Notes under the pieces: generated by a model
What the model was told of the DNA's origin: nothing
What the model saw: the letters and a program-made list of their open reading frames with translations, nothing else
Databases searched by the model: none
Part shown: piece after piece, positions 53,770 through 62,728 of the stretch
Layout of the letters: every line of letters begins with the position of its first letter
How positions within the stretch are numbered: the stretch's first letter is position 1
Source: Bdellovibrionales bacterium RIFOXYD12_FULL_39_22
Lineage (GTDB): Bacteria; Bdellovibrionota; Bacteriovoracia; Bacteriovoracales; Bacteriovoracaceae
Direction: 5' to 3'
Assembly: GCA_001770205.1 (NCBI GenBank)
Contig: MEQL01000061.1
Span: forward strand, 1-64,000
Length of the DNA stretch: 64,000 nt
Translations under genes and position numbers: made by a program

Positions 53770-54009
53770 TCAATTATTCTCATTACCACGAACCGTCGCT
53801 TCACCTTCCGTCTCTAGAATTTCTTCAATGCTTTCACCCTTGTCATTATTGAGTGGTTGAGACTGCGTAAATTGTCCCAAATAAGAGGGAATATTTGTCT
53901 CTTCGGGGGCCACCGGAGATGACTTAACGCCACAACTGACGATAAAAGTGATTATTCCTAAAATAGTTGCTAAGCAATATAATTTAAAATTCCAAACCAA
54001 AACCACCAC
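53770..54009 (-). CDS. Small LptM-like lipoprotein
   Basis: This 79-residue lipoprotein has lipobox TFIVSC followed by GVKSSPVAPEE. That resembles the CGxKGPLYxP motif of LptM (YifL), which helps LptD assembly, though the Gly-Pro-Leu core is replaced. An acidic tail follows. Its start overlaps the end of the upstream barrel-like gene by 26 bases, so the two are probably co-translated. Confidence 0.55.
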   Translation of the reverse strand: MVVLVWNFKLYCLATILGIITFIVSCGVKSSPVAPEETNIPSYLGQFTQSQPLNNDKGESIEEILETEGEATVRGNENN

Positions 54010-54970
54010 CTACAATGTCAGTACCGACATCTATTCGCAAAAACCATCCAGGAACTAAACGCTTCAATAGCGTTGCCCCGAAAATGAAATCATCTTTTTG
54101 CAAGGCATCCATTAAGCGCTTTTCATTTTCTAGCTCTTCGGCAGTCTTATCATCTCCCGGGGTACCCGCCACGGGATTATACGACCTTGTCATTTGATAT
54201 CCAATATAGGGGAGCAGGTAAGAATAAAAAGGAGTCGAGACGGTATATTTAATGCGCGCCGTAATATTGGTGTAGCGCGTGGCCAGCTTGAGACTAGGGA
54301 AATCCTCTACCAAATTTACTCCATAACAAAATTCCGTCCAAATATTGTCTCCAATTTGATAGGCCCAATTAATATACGGTTGTAAATAAGTTGCGGGAGC
54401 AAAATCATTATTTACTCCGGCCACCATTCCATAATTGGCAGTGATAACATTATCAGTTTTTATGCCACGATCTTTATTTTCATCAAACTCCAAATCATCA
54501 TCCACAAGACTTGTTTCATTGTATAGATCTTCTTCGGTATCAATATTTGCACCGGCCAAGGCCTCCGGAAGTGTCTTGCGACGAAAATAACTATCATCCC
54601 CTCGTAAAATTTGTACATCCAATCCTTCACGCATTAGCTTCCAAAGAGGAGTTGAATCAATATGTAAAATTTTAATTCCCGAAATATTATCTTGCTGTTT
54701 TGCGGTAATCCCCCTGGCCACCAACTCATTTCTAAAAATAATCGAAATATAATCTCCGGGAAAATAGGCATTGCTATTATTGCTTATGATAAAAATACGC
54801 TTGGTGGGAGAGATTCGCTGTATTGTCTCGGTAATTAGTGTGGGGGATTCAATTTCAATGGAGGAATTTTCCAACGTATCAACGGCAGAAGCGGCCAAAA
54901 GATTGCCACTTCCCAGAAAGTAAAGGCCAATTAAAAAAAAAATTAGTATAGACATAATAAAGCGAACCAT
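53984..54970 (-). CDS. Outer-membrane beta-barrel-like protein
   Basis: This 328-residue protein has a signal peptide, an N-terminal soluble region (about 35-150, with an SPTKRIFIISN strand) and then alternating amphipathic strands (YLQPYINWAYQIGDNIWTEF, YSYLLPYIGYQM). It ends with GGGFGLEF, the aromatic C-terminus recognised by the BAM complex. It is followed by the small lipoprotein. Function is unknown. Confidence 0.6.
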   Translation of the reverse strand: MVRFIMSILIFFLIGLYFLGSGNLLAASAVDTLENSSIEIESPTLITETIQRISPTKRIFIISNNSNAYFPGDYISIIFRNELVARGITAKQQDNISGIKILHIDSTPLWKLMREGLDVQILRGDDSYFRRKTLPEALAGANIDTEEDLYNETSLVDDDLEFDENKDRGIKTDNVITANYGMVAGVNNDFAPATYLQPYINWAYQIGDNIWTEFCYGVNLVEDFPSLKLATRYTNITARIKYTVSTPFYSYLLPYIGYQMTRSYNPVAGTPGDDKTAEELENEKRLMDALQKDDFIFGATLLKRLVPGWFLRIDVGTDIVGGGFGLEF

Positions 54971-55169
54971 TCTCCTATTGTACTTTTTATTTGAAATTAA
55001 TTAAAGTCTTTCTTGCTCGCTCAATGGCCAAGCGTTTTTGTCAGATATTTAATTATTTTAAAAAAATATTAATTTTTTTTTAAACATCTGAAAAAATAAT
55101 CCGAGAAAGAGAGTAGTGGTTAGTAGATTGCCAAAAAAATATCTACTGGCCAAAATCGGGAGATAAAGT

Positions 55170-55850
55170 ATGAAACTATTAAATTCTATCTTAGCACTTA
55201 CTCTTTTACTGGCCTTGGCGTCTTGCTCTAGCGGAAATAAATCTGCGGAGGATGAAAGTGGAGATTTGGCCACCAGTTCAGAAGATGCTGACTTTGTTGT
55301 GGACTCTGACGATGATAGCGCACTTGTAGATGAAGCGCCTGCTTCCGAAGAGGTTGCTAGTGACAATTCAACACCTCCCAAAGATGCTGAACGGGCACCT
55401 GGAAGTGAAGAAGAGATGGCCGCCGCCACCGAAACTACTACACCATCGCGCGCTCCGGCAGTTGCTCTGGGAGAGGACTTTGGTGAATATACCGTGGCCT
55501 CTAACGACACCCTTATGCTAATTGCTTTCAAGGTTTATGGCGATTACAGCATGTGGAAGCAGATTCAAAATGACAATAATGGCATCTCCTCAACAAAGCT
55601 TACGGTTGGATCGGTTATAAAATACAAAAAACCGCAAGAGGAATTTGTTTGGGGGCCACGCGGTAATCCCTGGTTAATAAAGTTGGGAGATACTCTAGGA
55701 ATAATTTCTAAGGATGTATATGGTGCTACTACCAAGTGGCGAGATATATACAACAATAACCGTCCAATGATCAAAGATCCTAATCTTATTTTTGCTGGAT
55801 TCACTTTGTACTACGTTCCTACTCGCGACATTGCCTCAGAACAGCAATAA
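55170..55850 (+). CDS. LysM-domain lipoprotein
   Basis: This 226-residue protein has a lipobox (LALASC) and a very acidic Ser/Asp/Glu-rich linker (about 20-100). Two LysM-type segments follow: YTVASNDTLMLIAFKVYGD and WLIKLGDTLGIISKDVYG, each followed by an IQNDN/IYNNN helix. LysM modules bind peptidoglycan, so it probably tethers the outer membrane or a partner to the wall. A minus-strand frame over the linker is only its shadow. Confidence 0.8.
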   Translation: MKLLNSILALTLLLALASCSSGNKSAEDESGDLATSSEDADFVVDSDDDSALVDEAPASEEVASDNSTPPKDAERAPGSEEEMAAATETTTPSRAPAVALGEDFGEYTVASNDTLMLIAFKVYGDYSMWKQIQNDNNGISSTKLTVGSVIKYKKPQEEFVWGPRGNPWLIKLGDTLGIISKDVYGATTKWRDIYNNNRPMIKDPNLIFAGFTLYYVPTRDIASEQQ

Positions 55851-55915
55851 TCGCGCAGGGCCGGCAAAAAATTTCGTCTATTTGAAAGTTTAACTGTTAT
55901 CAAGTAATCTATATC

Positions 55916-56800
55916 GTGATGCGAATTCTCAATCGTCTTTTAGTAATTGTTGTATTAATCGTTTATGGTTTTTTTACTAGCGGATGTTCCGTTTGGCATG
56001 ATCAATTCGGCTCATCTAAAAATCTAACTCCTGGACATTTACTCTTTTATCAAAAATACGAGGAGCGCGATTACGCTGAGCATTTGAAATCTATCGGCCA
56101 GCAATACCTTATCGCTCCTAGCGTAATTGCCATTGATCCAAGCAACAAGGCGTTGCAATACTTAACAAAAATATACAGTACTATTGTTAACAATAATGAG
56201 CTACTGCTAAACAAATCTATTTCTCCTCGTTTTTTTATCGTCAATGACCCATCACCTTTTTATTTTTCGCTTCCTGGTGGCCAGTTTTTTTTCTCCGTTG
56301 CTTTAATTAATAAATATTTTGAACATGAACAGTGGTTAGTGGCCGCACTGGCCCACGAAATAATTAGAAGTCATCTACACATCTATGTTAAGAGACGAAT
56401 TGTTCCTGTTGGATATGTTTCCACCGCACGAATATTGTCTCTGACCAGATTACCTCTGGAAACAAAGATAGAAGTAAACAAGTGGACCTATCTTGCCATG
56501 CAACGAGCAGGATATGATTCTTCTGCTCTGCTAACTTGGCTACAAACTCAAAATAAAAATGCCCTGGATTTTACACTTCAACTAGGAAATTCCCGAAACA
56601 TTTCTAGAGAAGAATTTATGTTCAAAAACTTTGTTGCCCAAAAAGGAATTTCTGAGCGAGATGGCCGGGCAGAGGAAATTAATTCCTCCAAAGATTTTTA
56701 CAATTTTATTAGCGAGATAAAAAAAATAGAGATTAAAGGCAATACTACTAGCGTGTCCGAAGGAAAAGGGGGCCAACCGCTGGCCTCTAGATATTTTTAA
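55916..56800 (+). CDS. M48-like lipoprotein lacking the zinc motif
   Basis: This 294-residue lipoprotein has lipobox FFTSGC. FSLPGGQFFFSVALINKY and WLVAALAHEIIRSHLHIYVKRR correspond to the M48 (BepA/YfgC) pattern of LPGG ... AAVLAHEIGH...RH. Here HExxH reads HEIIR, so the second zinc histidine is lost, although a nearby SHLH might substitute. It is probably a pseudo-protease acting as a periplasmic chaperone or scaffold. It directly precedes amgK by 15 bases. Confidence 0.6.
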   Translation: MMRILNRLLVIVVLIVYGFFTSGCSVWHDQFGSSKNLTPGHLLFYQKYEERDYAEHLKSIGQQYLIAPSVIAIDPSNKALQYLTKIYSTIVNNNELLLNKSISPRFFIVNDPSPFYFSLPGGQFFFSVALINKYFEHEQWLVAALAHEIIRSHLHIYVKRRIVPVGYVSTARILSLTRLPLETKIEVNKWTYLAMQRAGYDSSALLTWLQTQNKNALDFTLQLGNSRNISREEFMFKNFVAQKGISERDGRAEEINSSKDFYNFISEIKKIEIKGNTTSVSEGKGGQPLASRYF

Positions 56801-56815
56801 TATTTGAGGTGCTTT

Positions 56816-57850
56816 ATGCGGCCAGAAGAGAGTGAACGACTTTTTGTAGAAACACTTATAAATGACAGTATCGAGCAGGGCAAAATAGATTGTTGCCGCG
56901 TTGGCGAAATTGAGAAACTGGCCGGAGATGCTTCTACTCGGCGCTATTATCGCGCCACAACAACTAAGGATTCATATGTGGTCTGTTTAGATGAACCAAT
57001 TCATGATGGCCAGCGCGAACATGAATTTATTCGCGTTCAGAGGGCCCTGTTGGCCAATGGTGTACGTGTACCAAAAATTTATGATGTCGATGTTCGAAAG
57101 GGTTATATTTTAGAGGAAGATTTGGGCAATGTTACTTTGTTAAAAAAATCTGCCGAAATTACATCTATTACAGAAGAATATTTGATGTATCAACATTGTA
57201 TGGATTTACTACTAAAAATTCATCACCTGAAGCTAGATAATTATAAAAATGAAACTTTCTATAAGCTGGCCTTCGATCAAGAAAAATTGATGAGCGAGGT
57301 TAATTTCACCATAAAACATTTTATTAATAAATTTATGAAAACAACTCTGTCATCTGCAGATGAAGCGATCTTAATCAACGCTTATAGTGAGCTTTGTGGC
57401 CATATTTCCACCCTTCCTCGCCTTTTTACACATCGAGACTTTCACTCGCGCAATATTATGGTAAAAAACGGAGAATATATCGCTATTGATTTTCAAGATG
57501 CGCGCATGGGAATAGCACAATATGATCTTTGCTCTGTTTTAGATGACTGTTATTATTTTTTAAATGAACAGAATGTAGATAAATTGAAAAAATATTACTG
57601 GGATAATCTAGATTCTAAAAAACGTTCGACCAAATCCTATGATGAATTCTTAGAAATTTATGACATCATGGCCACCCAGCGTGTCTTTAAGGCAATTGGA
57701 AGTTTTTCTTATATTTATTCTTTGCGTGGTGATGTCCGGTATATTAAGCATATTGGCCATAGCTTTGAAAAGTTAAGAAAAATTCTATTTAAGTATCCTA
57801 AACTGACAGCAATTCGATCTCTTCTCTCTACAATCTATTATGAGCACTAA
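56816..57850 (+). CDS. amgK: AmgK-like sugar kinase (MurNAc/GlcNAc kinase)
   Basis: This kinase of about 344 residues has the aminoglycoside-phosphotransferase fold. LAGDASTRRYYRA at the N-terminus is typical of AmgK. ILEEDLGNVTLL and catalytic THRDFHSRNIMV, then IDFQDARMG as the metal site, are intact. AmgK phosphorylates MurNAc at the anomeric position in the peptidoglycan salvage route that bypasses de novo UDP-MurNAc synthesis. murU follows with an 11-base overlap, which strengthens the call. GAGG precedes the ATG at 56816. Confidence 0.85.
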   Translation: MRPEESERLFVETLINDSIEQGKIDCCRVGEIEKLAGDASTRRYYRATTTKDSYVVCLDEPIHDGQREHEFIRVQRALLANGVRVPKIYDVDVRKGYILEEDLGNVTLLKKSAEITSITEEYLMYQHCMDLLLKIHHLKLDNYKNETFYKLAFDQEKLMSEVNFTIKHFINKFMKTTLSSADEAILINAYSELCGHISTLPRLFTHRDFHSRNIMVKNGEYIAIDFQDARMGIAQYDLCSVLDDCYYFLNEQNVDKLKKYYWDNLDSKKRSTKSYDEFLEIYDIMATQRVFKAIGSFSYIYSLRGDVRYIKHIGHSFEKLRKILFKYPKLTAIRSLLSTIYYEH

Positions 57851-58784
57851 TTCCTCTCTTTCTTCGCGGCCACCTCCTCTGTATGGCCTTATTTTAGGAG
57901 CGGGACTTGGTACTCGAATGGGAAGTATTGGCAAAATAGTTCCTAAAATATTATGGCCAATTTTTGAACGCAAAATAATTGAATTGGAAATTGAATATGC
58001 TAACAGTCTGGGATGCCAGAAAATTTTTATCAACACGCACTTTCTTCACAAGGAAGTTGAACTATGGTTTGCCGGCCAAAAATACACAAATGTTCAATTA
58101 ACCTACGAGCCAGAACTTCTGCTTTCTGGGGGGCCGATTCACAATGTCGCACAAAATTACCTTGGGAAATATGACGGGCATCTATTGGTTATAAGTGGTG
58201 ATCAATTTTATTTTTTTGATAATAAAATATTTCAAAAGGCCAGATTAGAACTCTCTGCCTTCCGCGCAATTCTTTTTGGCCTTAAAGCTGCTTCCGTTTC
58301 TGGATATAATCGATTAATTATTTCTGAGCAAAAAAAATTAACAAATATTGAGCAATATCACTCCGGATTACCCTCTCAGTACATAACCTATTCTGGCACT
58401 AGCTTAATCAATCTTAAAACACTTTCACCGGTAAATGGCCCATCTTCTTTTTTTCAAAGTGTCGCTGATTATAAAAACAGTCTTGTGCAAGTCGAAACTC
58501 CAGATAATTCAGAATATTGGGACTTTGGGACATTAAATCGATATAAAGACTCTATGGCCGCCCTTCTCTCAGCATTAGTAAATTACCAACATTCCCCATC
58601 CAACGGTGGAGATTTTCTCGCTTTTTGTATAAAACATCATGTTTTTGATTTTAAAAAAGTTATCGGAGAACATGCATATTTTTGTCCTTCCGATAAGCAG
58701 CAAATCGTGATCGATAATACAACAGCAGATTTTATAATTGAAAAAGGTATTTCTGAAATTTTTTATAGGACTAGGCCAACTTAA
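57840..58784 (+). CDS. murU: MurU-like nucleotidyltransferase
   Basis: This 314-residue protein has the sugar-nucleotide pyrophosphorylase signature LGAGLGTRMGSIGKIVPK. FINTHFLHKEVELWF and LLSGGPIHNVAQNYLGKYDG follow, close to MurU (MurNAc-1-P uridylyltransferase), along with VISGDQFYFF as the acidic metal site. With amgK it would yield UDP-MurNAc from recycled MurNAc, useful to a cell degrading foreign or its own wall. The C-terminal part (about 240-314) is longer than usual. Its end overlaps the convergent ferredoxin gene. Confidence 0.8.
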   Translation: MSTNSSLSSRPPPLYGLILGAGLGTRMGSIGKIVPKILWPIFERKIIELEIEYANSLGCQKIFINTHFLHKEVELWFAGQKYTNVQLTYEPELLLSGGPIHNVAQNYLGKYDGHLLVISGDQFYFFDNKIFQKARLELSAFRAILFGLKAASVSGYNRLIISEQKKLTNIEQYHSGLPSQYITYSGTSLINLKTLSPVNGPSSFFQSVADYKNSLVQVETPDNSEYWDFGTLNRYKDSMAALLSALVNYQHSPSNGGDFLAFCIKHHVFDFKKVIGEHAYFCPSDKQQIVIDNTTADFIIEKGISEIFYRTRPT

Positions 58785-58959
58785 TACAATTTGCAGGACA
58801 TAGCTCTGCACAGATATGACACATTGTGCACGCCCACGTTTCTATATAATAACTTTCTTTTGTTTTTATAATGGCCGCGTTTGGGCACAACAGACGACAA
58901 TAATCGCAGTGAACACAGCGAGAGGAAATTACAAGCTTGGGAATTTTTTCTTCATTCAT
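58771..58959 (-). CDS. Small 2[4Fe-4S] ferredoxin
   Basis: This 62-residue protein has two CxxCxxCxxxCP motifs: CVHCDYCRLLCP and CTMCHICAELCP. It is a classic bacterial-type diferredoxin for low-potential electron transfer. Its stop overlaps the end of murU by 14 bases. The partner is unknown; no oxidoreductase is adjacent. Confidence 0.88.
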   Translation of the reverse strand: MNEEKIPKLVISSRCVHCDYCRLLCPNAAIIKTKESYYIETWACTMCHICAELCPANCIKLA

Positions 58960-59047
58960 AAAAAAGACAATTGGTTCTTAGCGGTTAATATAGTACCATG
59001 TAATAGAATAACTTTTTTATTATAGTAAGCAAGGTGATTATATTTCT

Positions 59048-59779
59048 ATGCAGATAAAACTATACAAAAGAAGCACCGTCATGCGCAACATGGTGCTCTT
59101 TATCTCTCTCTCTCTGTTTTTTGTGCATATTCAAAACTCTATTAATACAGGAGTCTCCTCGTTTGATTTAGAGAAATTTGTATCCTTGCTTACAACGGAA
59201 AAGACGATGGTATTACTCAGTCTTTTATCCATTTTTTCTGTTTTATACGCAAATAGGATTTCTAAAATATTTTTTGCCCTTTTTTCTTTTTTTGTCATCT
59301 ATAACGGGTTTGCTACTTTTTTTACAAAACTTGATAAAATTATTCTGCTTATGAATGGCCTTTACGTTGTTCTAGCATACTTTTTCTATCTGTTTTGGCA
59401 CTTTGAATTAAATGAATCCGTCTACGTCCCTGGATTTTCCACTAGCATGATTGGAAAAAAATCGCTTTATAACATTCAGGTTGAATTATTGGCCGAGTTT
59501 AGAGATCCCATGAAAGGAATCATGACCAACTGGGACGAGGTTGGCTGTTTTATTGCGCTTGATGATGAGTTCGATGAAACAATTAAGAAAAATGTGAAAA
59601 TATATATTTCTTTTGCTGGAAAAGAATTTTGCCAATGGGGAGAAATTATTTCTGGATATGGAAATGGTGTTGGAATAAAATTCTTTGAAGGCGAAGATGA
59701 ACATGATCTTGATTTAAAATGGAAAGATTTTTTTTCAATTATTACAGATCGAGGATATGATCAATATTCTGAAATCTAG
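59048..59779 (+). CDS. Membrane protein with PilZ-like domain
   Basis: This 243-residue protein has four or so N-terminal hydrophobic segments (about 12-122). A soluble C-terminal domain from about residue 130 reads like a PilZ fold: WDEVGCFIALDD, IYISFAGKEFCQWGEI, and GNGVGIKF like the family GxGVxF end. The RxxxR c-di-GMP motif is not clearly present, so nucleotide binding is uncertain. It overlaps nothing; a lipoprotein gene follows within 15 bases. Confidence 0.6.
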   Translation: MQIKLYKRSTVMRNMVLFISLSLFFVHIQNSINTGVSSFDLEKFVSLLTTEKTMVLLSLLSIFSVLYANRISKIFFALFSFFVIYNGFATFFTKLDKIILLMNGLYVVLAYFFYLFWHFELNESVYVPGFSTSMIGKKSLYNIQVELLAEFRDPMKGIMTNWDEVGCFIALDDEFDETIKKNVKIYISFAGKEFCQWGEIISGYGNGVGIKFFEGEDEHDLDLKWKDFFSIITDRGYDQYSEI

Positions 59780-59792
59780 ATGGATGGTTTTT

Positions 59793-60233
59793 ATGCAAAA
59801 ATTTTTGTCTTATGCGCTCGCTATTTTTTTTATTTTTTCTTGTCAGGTAGAAAATGTTCCGGAAACTGCCCTTAAGCGTTATATCGATTATCGACTTTCA
59901 AATAATCAAAATCGCGAAGATATGCTCTCAATGGTGTCCGGCCAACTTAAGGCCTCTTTACTGGAACAGTCTGACGAAGAGTTGGCAAAAATAATTGCCG
60001 AAACTCAGCAGCAACGACTGTCTAAGTTTAAAATTTTATTCAAAACATGTGATGATACAATTGGGGAGTGTAACATAACATATATAATCGCCTATGATAC
60101 TTATCAAAATGATAAAAAAGAGTTCTCGGTAGAAGTCAAAAAAATCGCAACCATGGCCCTCGACGCTGGTATTTGGAAGGTTGCTGACGTGAAAAATTTA
60201 AAAACCAATATAGACAACAAATCCTCTCTTTAA
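59793..60233 (+). CDS. Small lipoprotein
   Basis: This protein of about 146 residues has a lipobox at AIFFIFSC and a helical, charged mature part. GGATGG upstream supports the ATG at 59793; ATG 59784 is an alternative. It lies 13 bases after the PilZ-like gene and is likely co-transcribed. No family is recognised. Confidence 0.6.
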   Translation: MQKFLSYALAIFFIFSCQVENVPETALKRYIDYRLSNNQNREDMLSMVSGQLKASLLEQSDEELAKIIAETQQQRLSKFKILFKTCDDTIGECNITYIIAYDTYQNDKKEFSVEVKKIATMALDAGIWKVADVKNLKTNIDNKSSL

Positions 60234-60253
60234 CGTTCATTGAACTAGGTTGC

Positions 60254-60317
60254 CGGAAAAATATTCCTCCCTTTATTTTTTATTGGGGGCCCAATTATCT
60301 AATTTAATATTTTTCCG
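60254..60317 (+). repeat. Perfect 12-base inverted repeat in a leader region
   Basis: CGGAAAAATATT (60254-60265) and AATATTTTTCCG (60306-60317) are perfect complements around a 40-base spacer. The spacer holds CCTCC and GGGGG, which can extend the pairing. It lies just before the ATG at 60329. It may be a terminator for the upstream gene or a structured leader. Confidence 0.55.
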
Positions 60318-60328
60318 ATTAGTTTGCC

Positions 60329-60871
60329 ATGAATGAATCGGCCATAGAAGATGGATTTATTGGAATGCTTTTAGAGGAGACCTATAAGAATGTCTCCAAA
60401 GAAGAGTCTGCGGCCGCGCCCTCTGATCTTTATAAATATTTTGATCTAAAAAATAAAAGTACTGACAGAAACGAGAGTATTGAATCAACCCTAGAAAATC
60501 ACCTTTCTGCTCAAAATATTAAAATCTATGAATTTAAGTATCAAGCGCCAACGGCATGCTATCGATTTTATGTTAACCAAATGGAACTAGACATTCCATC
60601 TAATTGGTCTGTCTTTGAACAACTACATAGATCTGCCCGCCTTAATGAGTCAGCTCTGTTAATTATCAATGCCGAGAATGATTACGATGCTCTTTTTAAC
60701 GTTCTACTCCCATTTGCTGAATGCAAATCAGATTTAATTTTATTCGTAAATAATCAGAAAATATATATGGCCTTTATCCCAGAGGCCCGACGAGAAAATA
60801 TTCAATGGATAAAAAACTATCTAGAACTAGAGGACAAACTAACCGCAATAGATGTGGTCAAGGCTGCCTAA
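60329..60871 (+). CDS. Cytoplasmic protein, unknown function
   Basis: This 180-residue protein without signal peptide is acidic at the N-terminus and has mixed alpha/beta content later (SALLIINAENDYDALF, SDLILFVNNQKIYMAFI). No Shine-Dalgarno is visible: a hairpin ends 12 bases before the ATG. It converges on the Nfo-like gene with a four-base overlap. No family is recognised. Confidence 0.55.
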   Translation: MNESAIEDGFIGMLLEETYKNVSKEESAAAPSDLYKYFDLKNKSTDRNESIESTLENHLSAQNIKIYEFKYQAPTACYRFYVNQMELDIPSNWSVFEQLHRSARLNESALLIINAENDYDALFNVLLPFAECKSDLILFVNNQKIYMAFIPEARRENIQWIKNYLELEDKLTAIDVVKAA

Positions 60872-61704
60872 AGCGTCATGTAGTAATCTTTTAACATTTT
60901 GGCGTCTACTTCTAGATTGGGACTATTAGATATAACATAGCCGCGACAGTTTTTATCTTTAAGTGCACGCATTAGGTCTCGCCAATTAAAATCAGAATCT
61001 TCGAGATTCAAATGTTTTAGATCACCTTTAGAATTAGAGCTAATTCCTGAAATGTGAATATGCATATTTCTGAGTGCCTCATCACCTAATTTGCTGCGAA
61101 GAGAATCCAGAACCTCACAAAATTCTTCATAGGTGTTGTATTTTTCAGTGCGTGCATAAAGATGTGAAAAATCCATGCAAGGCTTGCAGGAGTTTACATT
61201 CTTTGTCAGAGTCACAAGTTCATCAAGGGATCCAAATTGACTGGTCTTGCCGGTCAACTCCGGACGCAATTCAATTTCAATATCCAACTTGCTTAATCGC
61301 TCTTCGATAACATTAAGACTTTTTTCCACCAAATCAAATACATCATAAGGAGAGTCTTTCATATAAAATGCCGCATGAAAGGTCATCGACTCTGCCCCGC
61401 ACAAATCAGATATTTTAGCGGTCTGAATTATTCGCTCCACGGATGAGTCAATTTTGTCTTGTTCGCGAGCGTTTAAATTAATGTAGTAAGGGCCATGAGA
61501 CGTTAGCGGAATTCCTAGCTCATAGGAAACCTTACGTAGGCCAGAAGAAACTTCATCCTTCATGCGTACGCCGTGAGCAAATTCAAGCTGCATGCAGTCA
61601 AGTCCTAGCGCGTGAATCTGTTTTACGCCTTCAATCGGATTACTCTTTCTAACAGTACTGTTTGGGATGCCAGCTGTTCCAAATAATAAACGGTCAAATC
61701 GCAT
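60868..61704 (-). CDS. nfo: Endonuclease IV-like TIM-barrel protein
   Basis: This 278-residue protein resembles AP endonuclease family 2. Candidate metal ligands follow the family order: SHGPYYINL (His), FHAAFYM (His), IELRPELTGK (Glu), CMDFSHLYAR (Asp and His), MHIHISG (His) and a final Asn/Glu strand ISNSPNLE. In E. coli Nfo these bind three zincs for abasic-site repair. Some loops differ (FHAAF instead of HPG, MHIHISG instead of HLND), so a sugar isomerase role is possible. GGAGAGGG precedes the ATG. Confidence 0.75.
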   Translation of the reverse strand: MRFDRLLFGTAGIPNSTVRKSNPIEGVKQIHALGLDCMQLEFAHGVRMKDEVSSGLRKVSYELGIPLTSHGPYYINLNAREQDKIDSSVERIIQTAKISDLCGAESMTFHAAFYMKDSPYDVFDLVEKSLNVIEERLSKLDIEIELRPELTGKTSQFGSLDELVTLTKNVNSCKPCMDFSHLYARTEKYNTYEEFCEVLDSLRSKLGDEALRNMHIHISGISSNSKGDLKHLNLEDSDFNWRDLMRALKDKNCRGYVISNSPNLEVDAKMLKDYYMTL

Positions 61705-61869
61705 AATTCACCCTCTCCTTAATATTTCAAATTTAGTGCAACCTAAAATACTTTCGATTTTGTCAAGCATAATGCCGAAACAAGCTCAATGTGTATAGCC
61801 GTAACGAGAAGTATTGTCTATAATTTAGAACCATTCGTGTAATAATGTTAGTTAAGTCGGAGCGTCAAA

Positions 61870-62685
61870 ATGTATTTAATTAATGGCATGTGGAGATATT
61901 TCTATCTGTTTACGGTATTGGCCATTGTGGTTTTGCATTTTATTTTTATTGATTTCCTTTTTTCCTTCTTCTACCCAACATATGGATTAATCGGACTATC
62001 TCTAGGCCTCCTGATTGTGCTGTTTTTTCTCGCTTTTTCAGACAAAATAATTTTGTGGACCACTGGCGCTGCCGCCATGCGTCGAGAGCTTGCTTTGGAG
62101 AGTACTCTGGCCAGCTTTCAGGCACAATTAAATATAATGCACATTGATTACTACAGAAGCAGCAAGCGCCAAAACAATATTTTTTTAGTCGCTTCCTTCT
62201 TTGGCCGCCCCTCAATAATCATTGGTGACACAATTGCCTCAATTCTTTCACCAGAAGAGTTTCGCCAAATTATATTTTCTGCAATTGCCCGACTTCGATA
62301 TGACGCAGTGGCAAAAAAAACTTTTGTAACCACACTGCTTTCGATAATTCTTTGGCCGTTTATCATTACATCGAAAGACCCTCTAGTCATAACTATAAAA
62401 AACATCTTAGTTTATTTTTTGATTCCCATTTTTTTTCTTAAGGGAAAAGTTTTTAACGATGTAGATATTGAGAAAATTATTTCCCGAAAAATCAAAATTG
62501 TTTTTGGCAGCGATCAGCTTTACAAAGCGGCCATTTATAAAGTTTCAGAGGTAGAAATTAAGCGCACAAATGTCGTTAACTTTCTTGATATCTTAACCAA
62601 CGAACTTTCATTAGTTCCCGTCCATACAGGTGATCATATTATTAATGCACTGCAATCGGCACATACAAATTTAAGTGGCCGATGA
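61870..62685 (+). CDS. Membrane protein resembling an M48 peptidase without HExxH
   Basis: This 271-residue protein has two N-terminal membrane helices (about 8-62) and more hydrophobic segments near 150-185. IFLVASFFGRPSIIIGDTIASIL then SPEEFRQIIFSAIARLRYD parallel HtpX/M48 proteins, where the last part should read LxxVLAHELGHxxxxD; here the zinc HExxH is absent (IIFSAIARL). A membrane pseudo-protease is suggested. A possible -10 TATAAT lies at 61819-61824. It precedes the CHASE2 kinase by about 43 bases and may be co-regulated with it. Confidence 0.5.
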   Translation: MYLINGMWRYFYLFTVLAIVVLHFIFIDFLFSFFYPTYGLIGLSLGLLIVLFFLAFSDKIILWTTGAAAMRRELALESTLASFQAQLNIMHIDYYRSSKRQNNIFLVASFFGRPSIIIGDTIASILSPEEFRQIIFSAIARLRYDAVAKKTFVTTLLSIILWPFIITSKDPLVITIKNILVYFLIPIFFLKGKVFNDVDIEKIISRKIKIVFGSDQLYKAAIYKVSEVEIKRTNVVNFLDILTNELSLVPVHTGDHIINALQSAHTNLSGR

Positions 62686-62728
62686 TTTTCGCAATAATTG
62701 TAATATTGAATTAACAGGAATTGTAAAA

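Noticed and set aside
55058-55531. 157-codon minus-strand frame
   Set aside because: Shadow of the Asp/Glu/Ser-rich linker of the LysM lipoprotein on the other strand.
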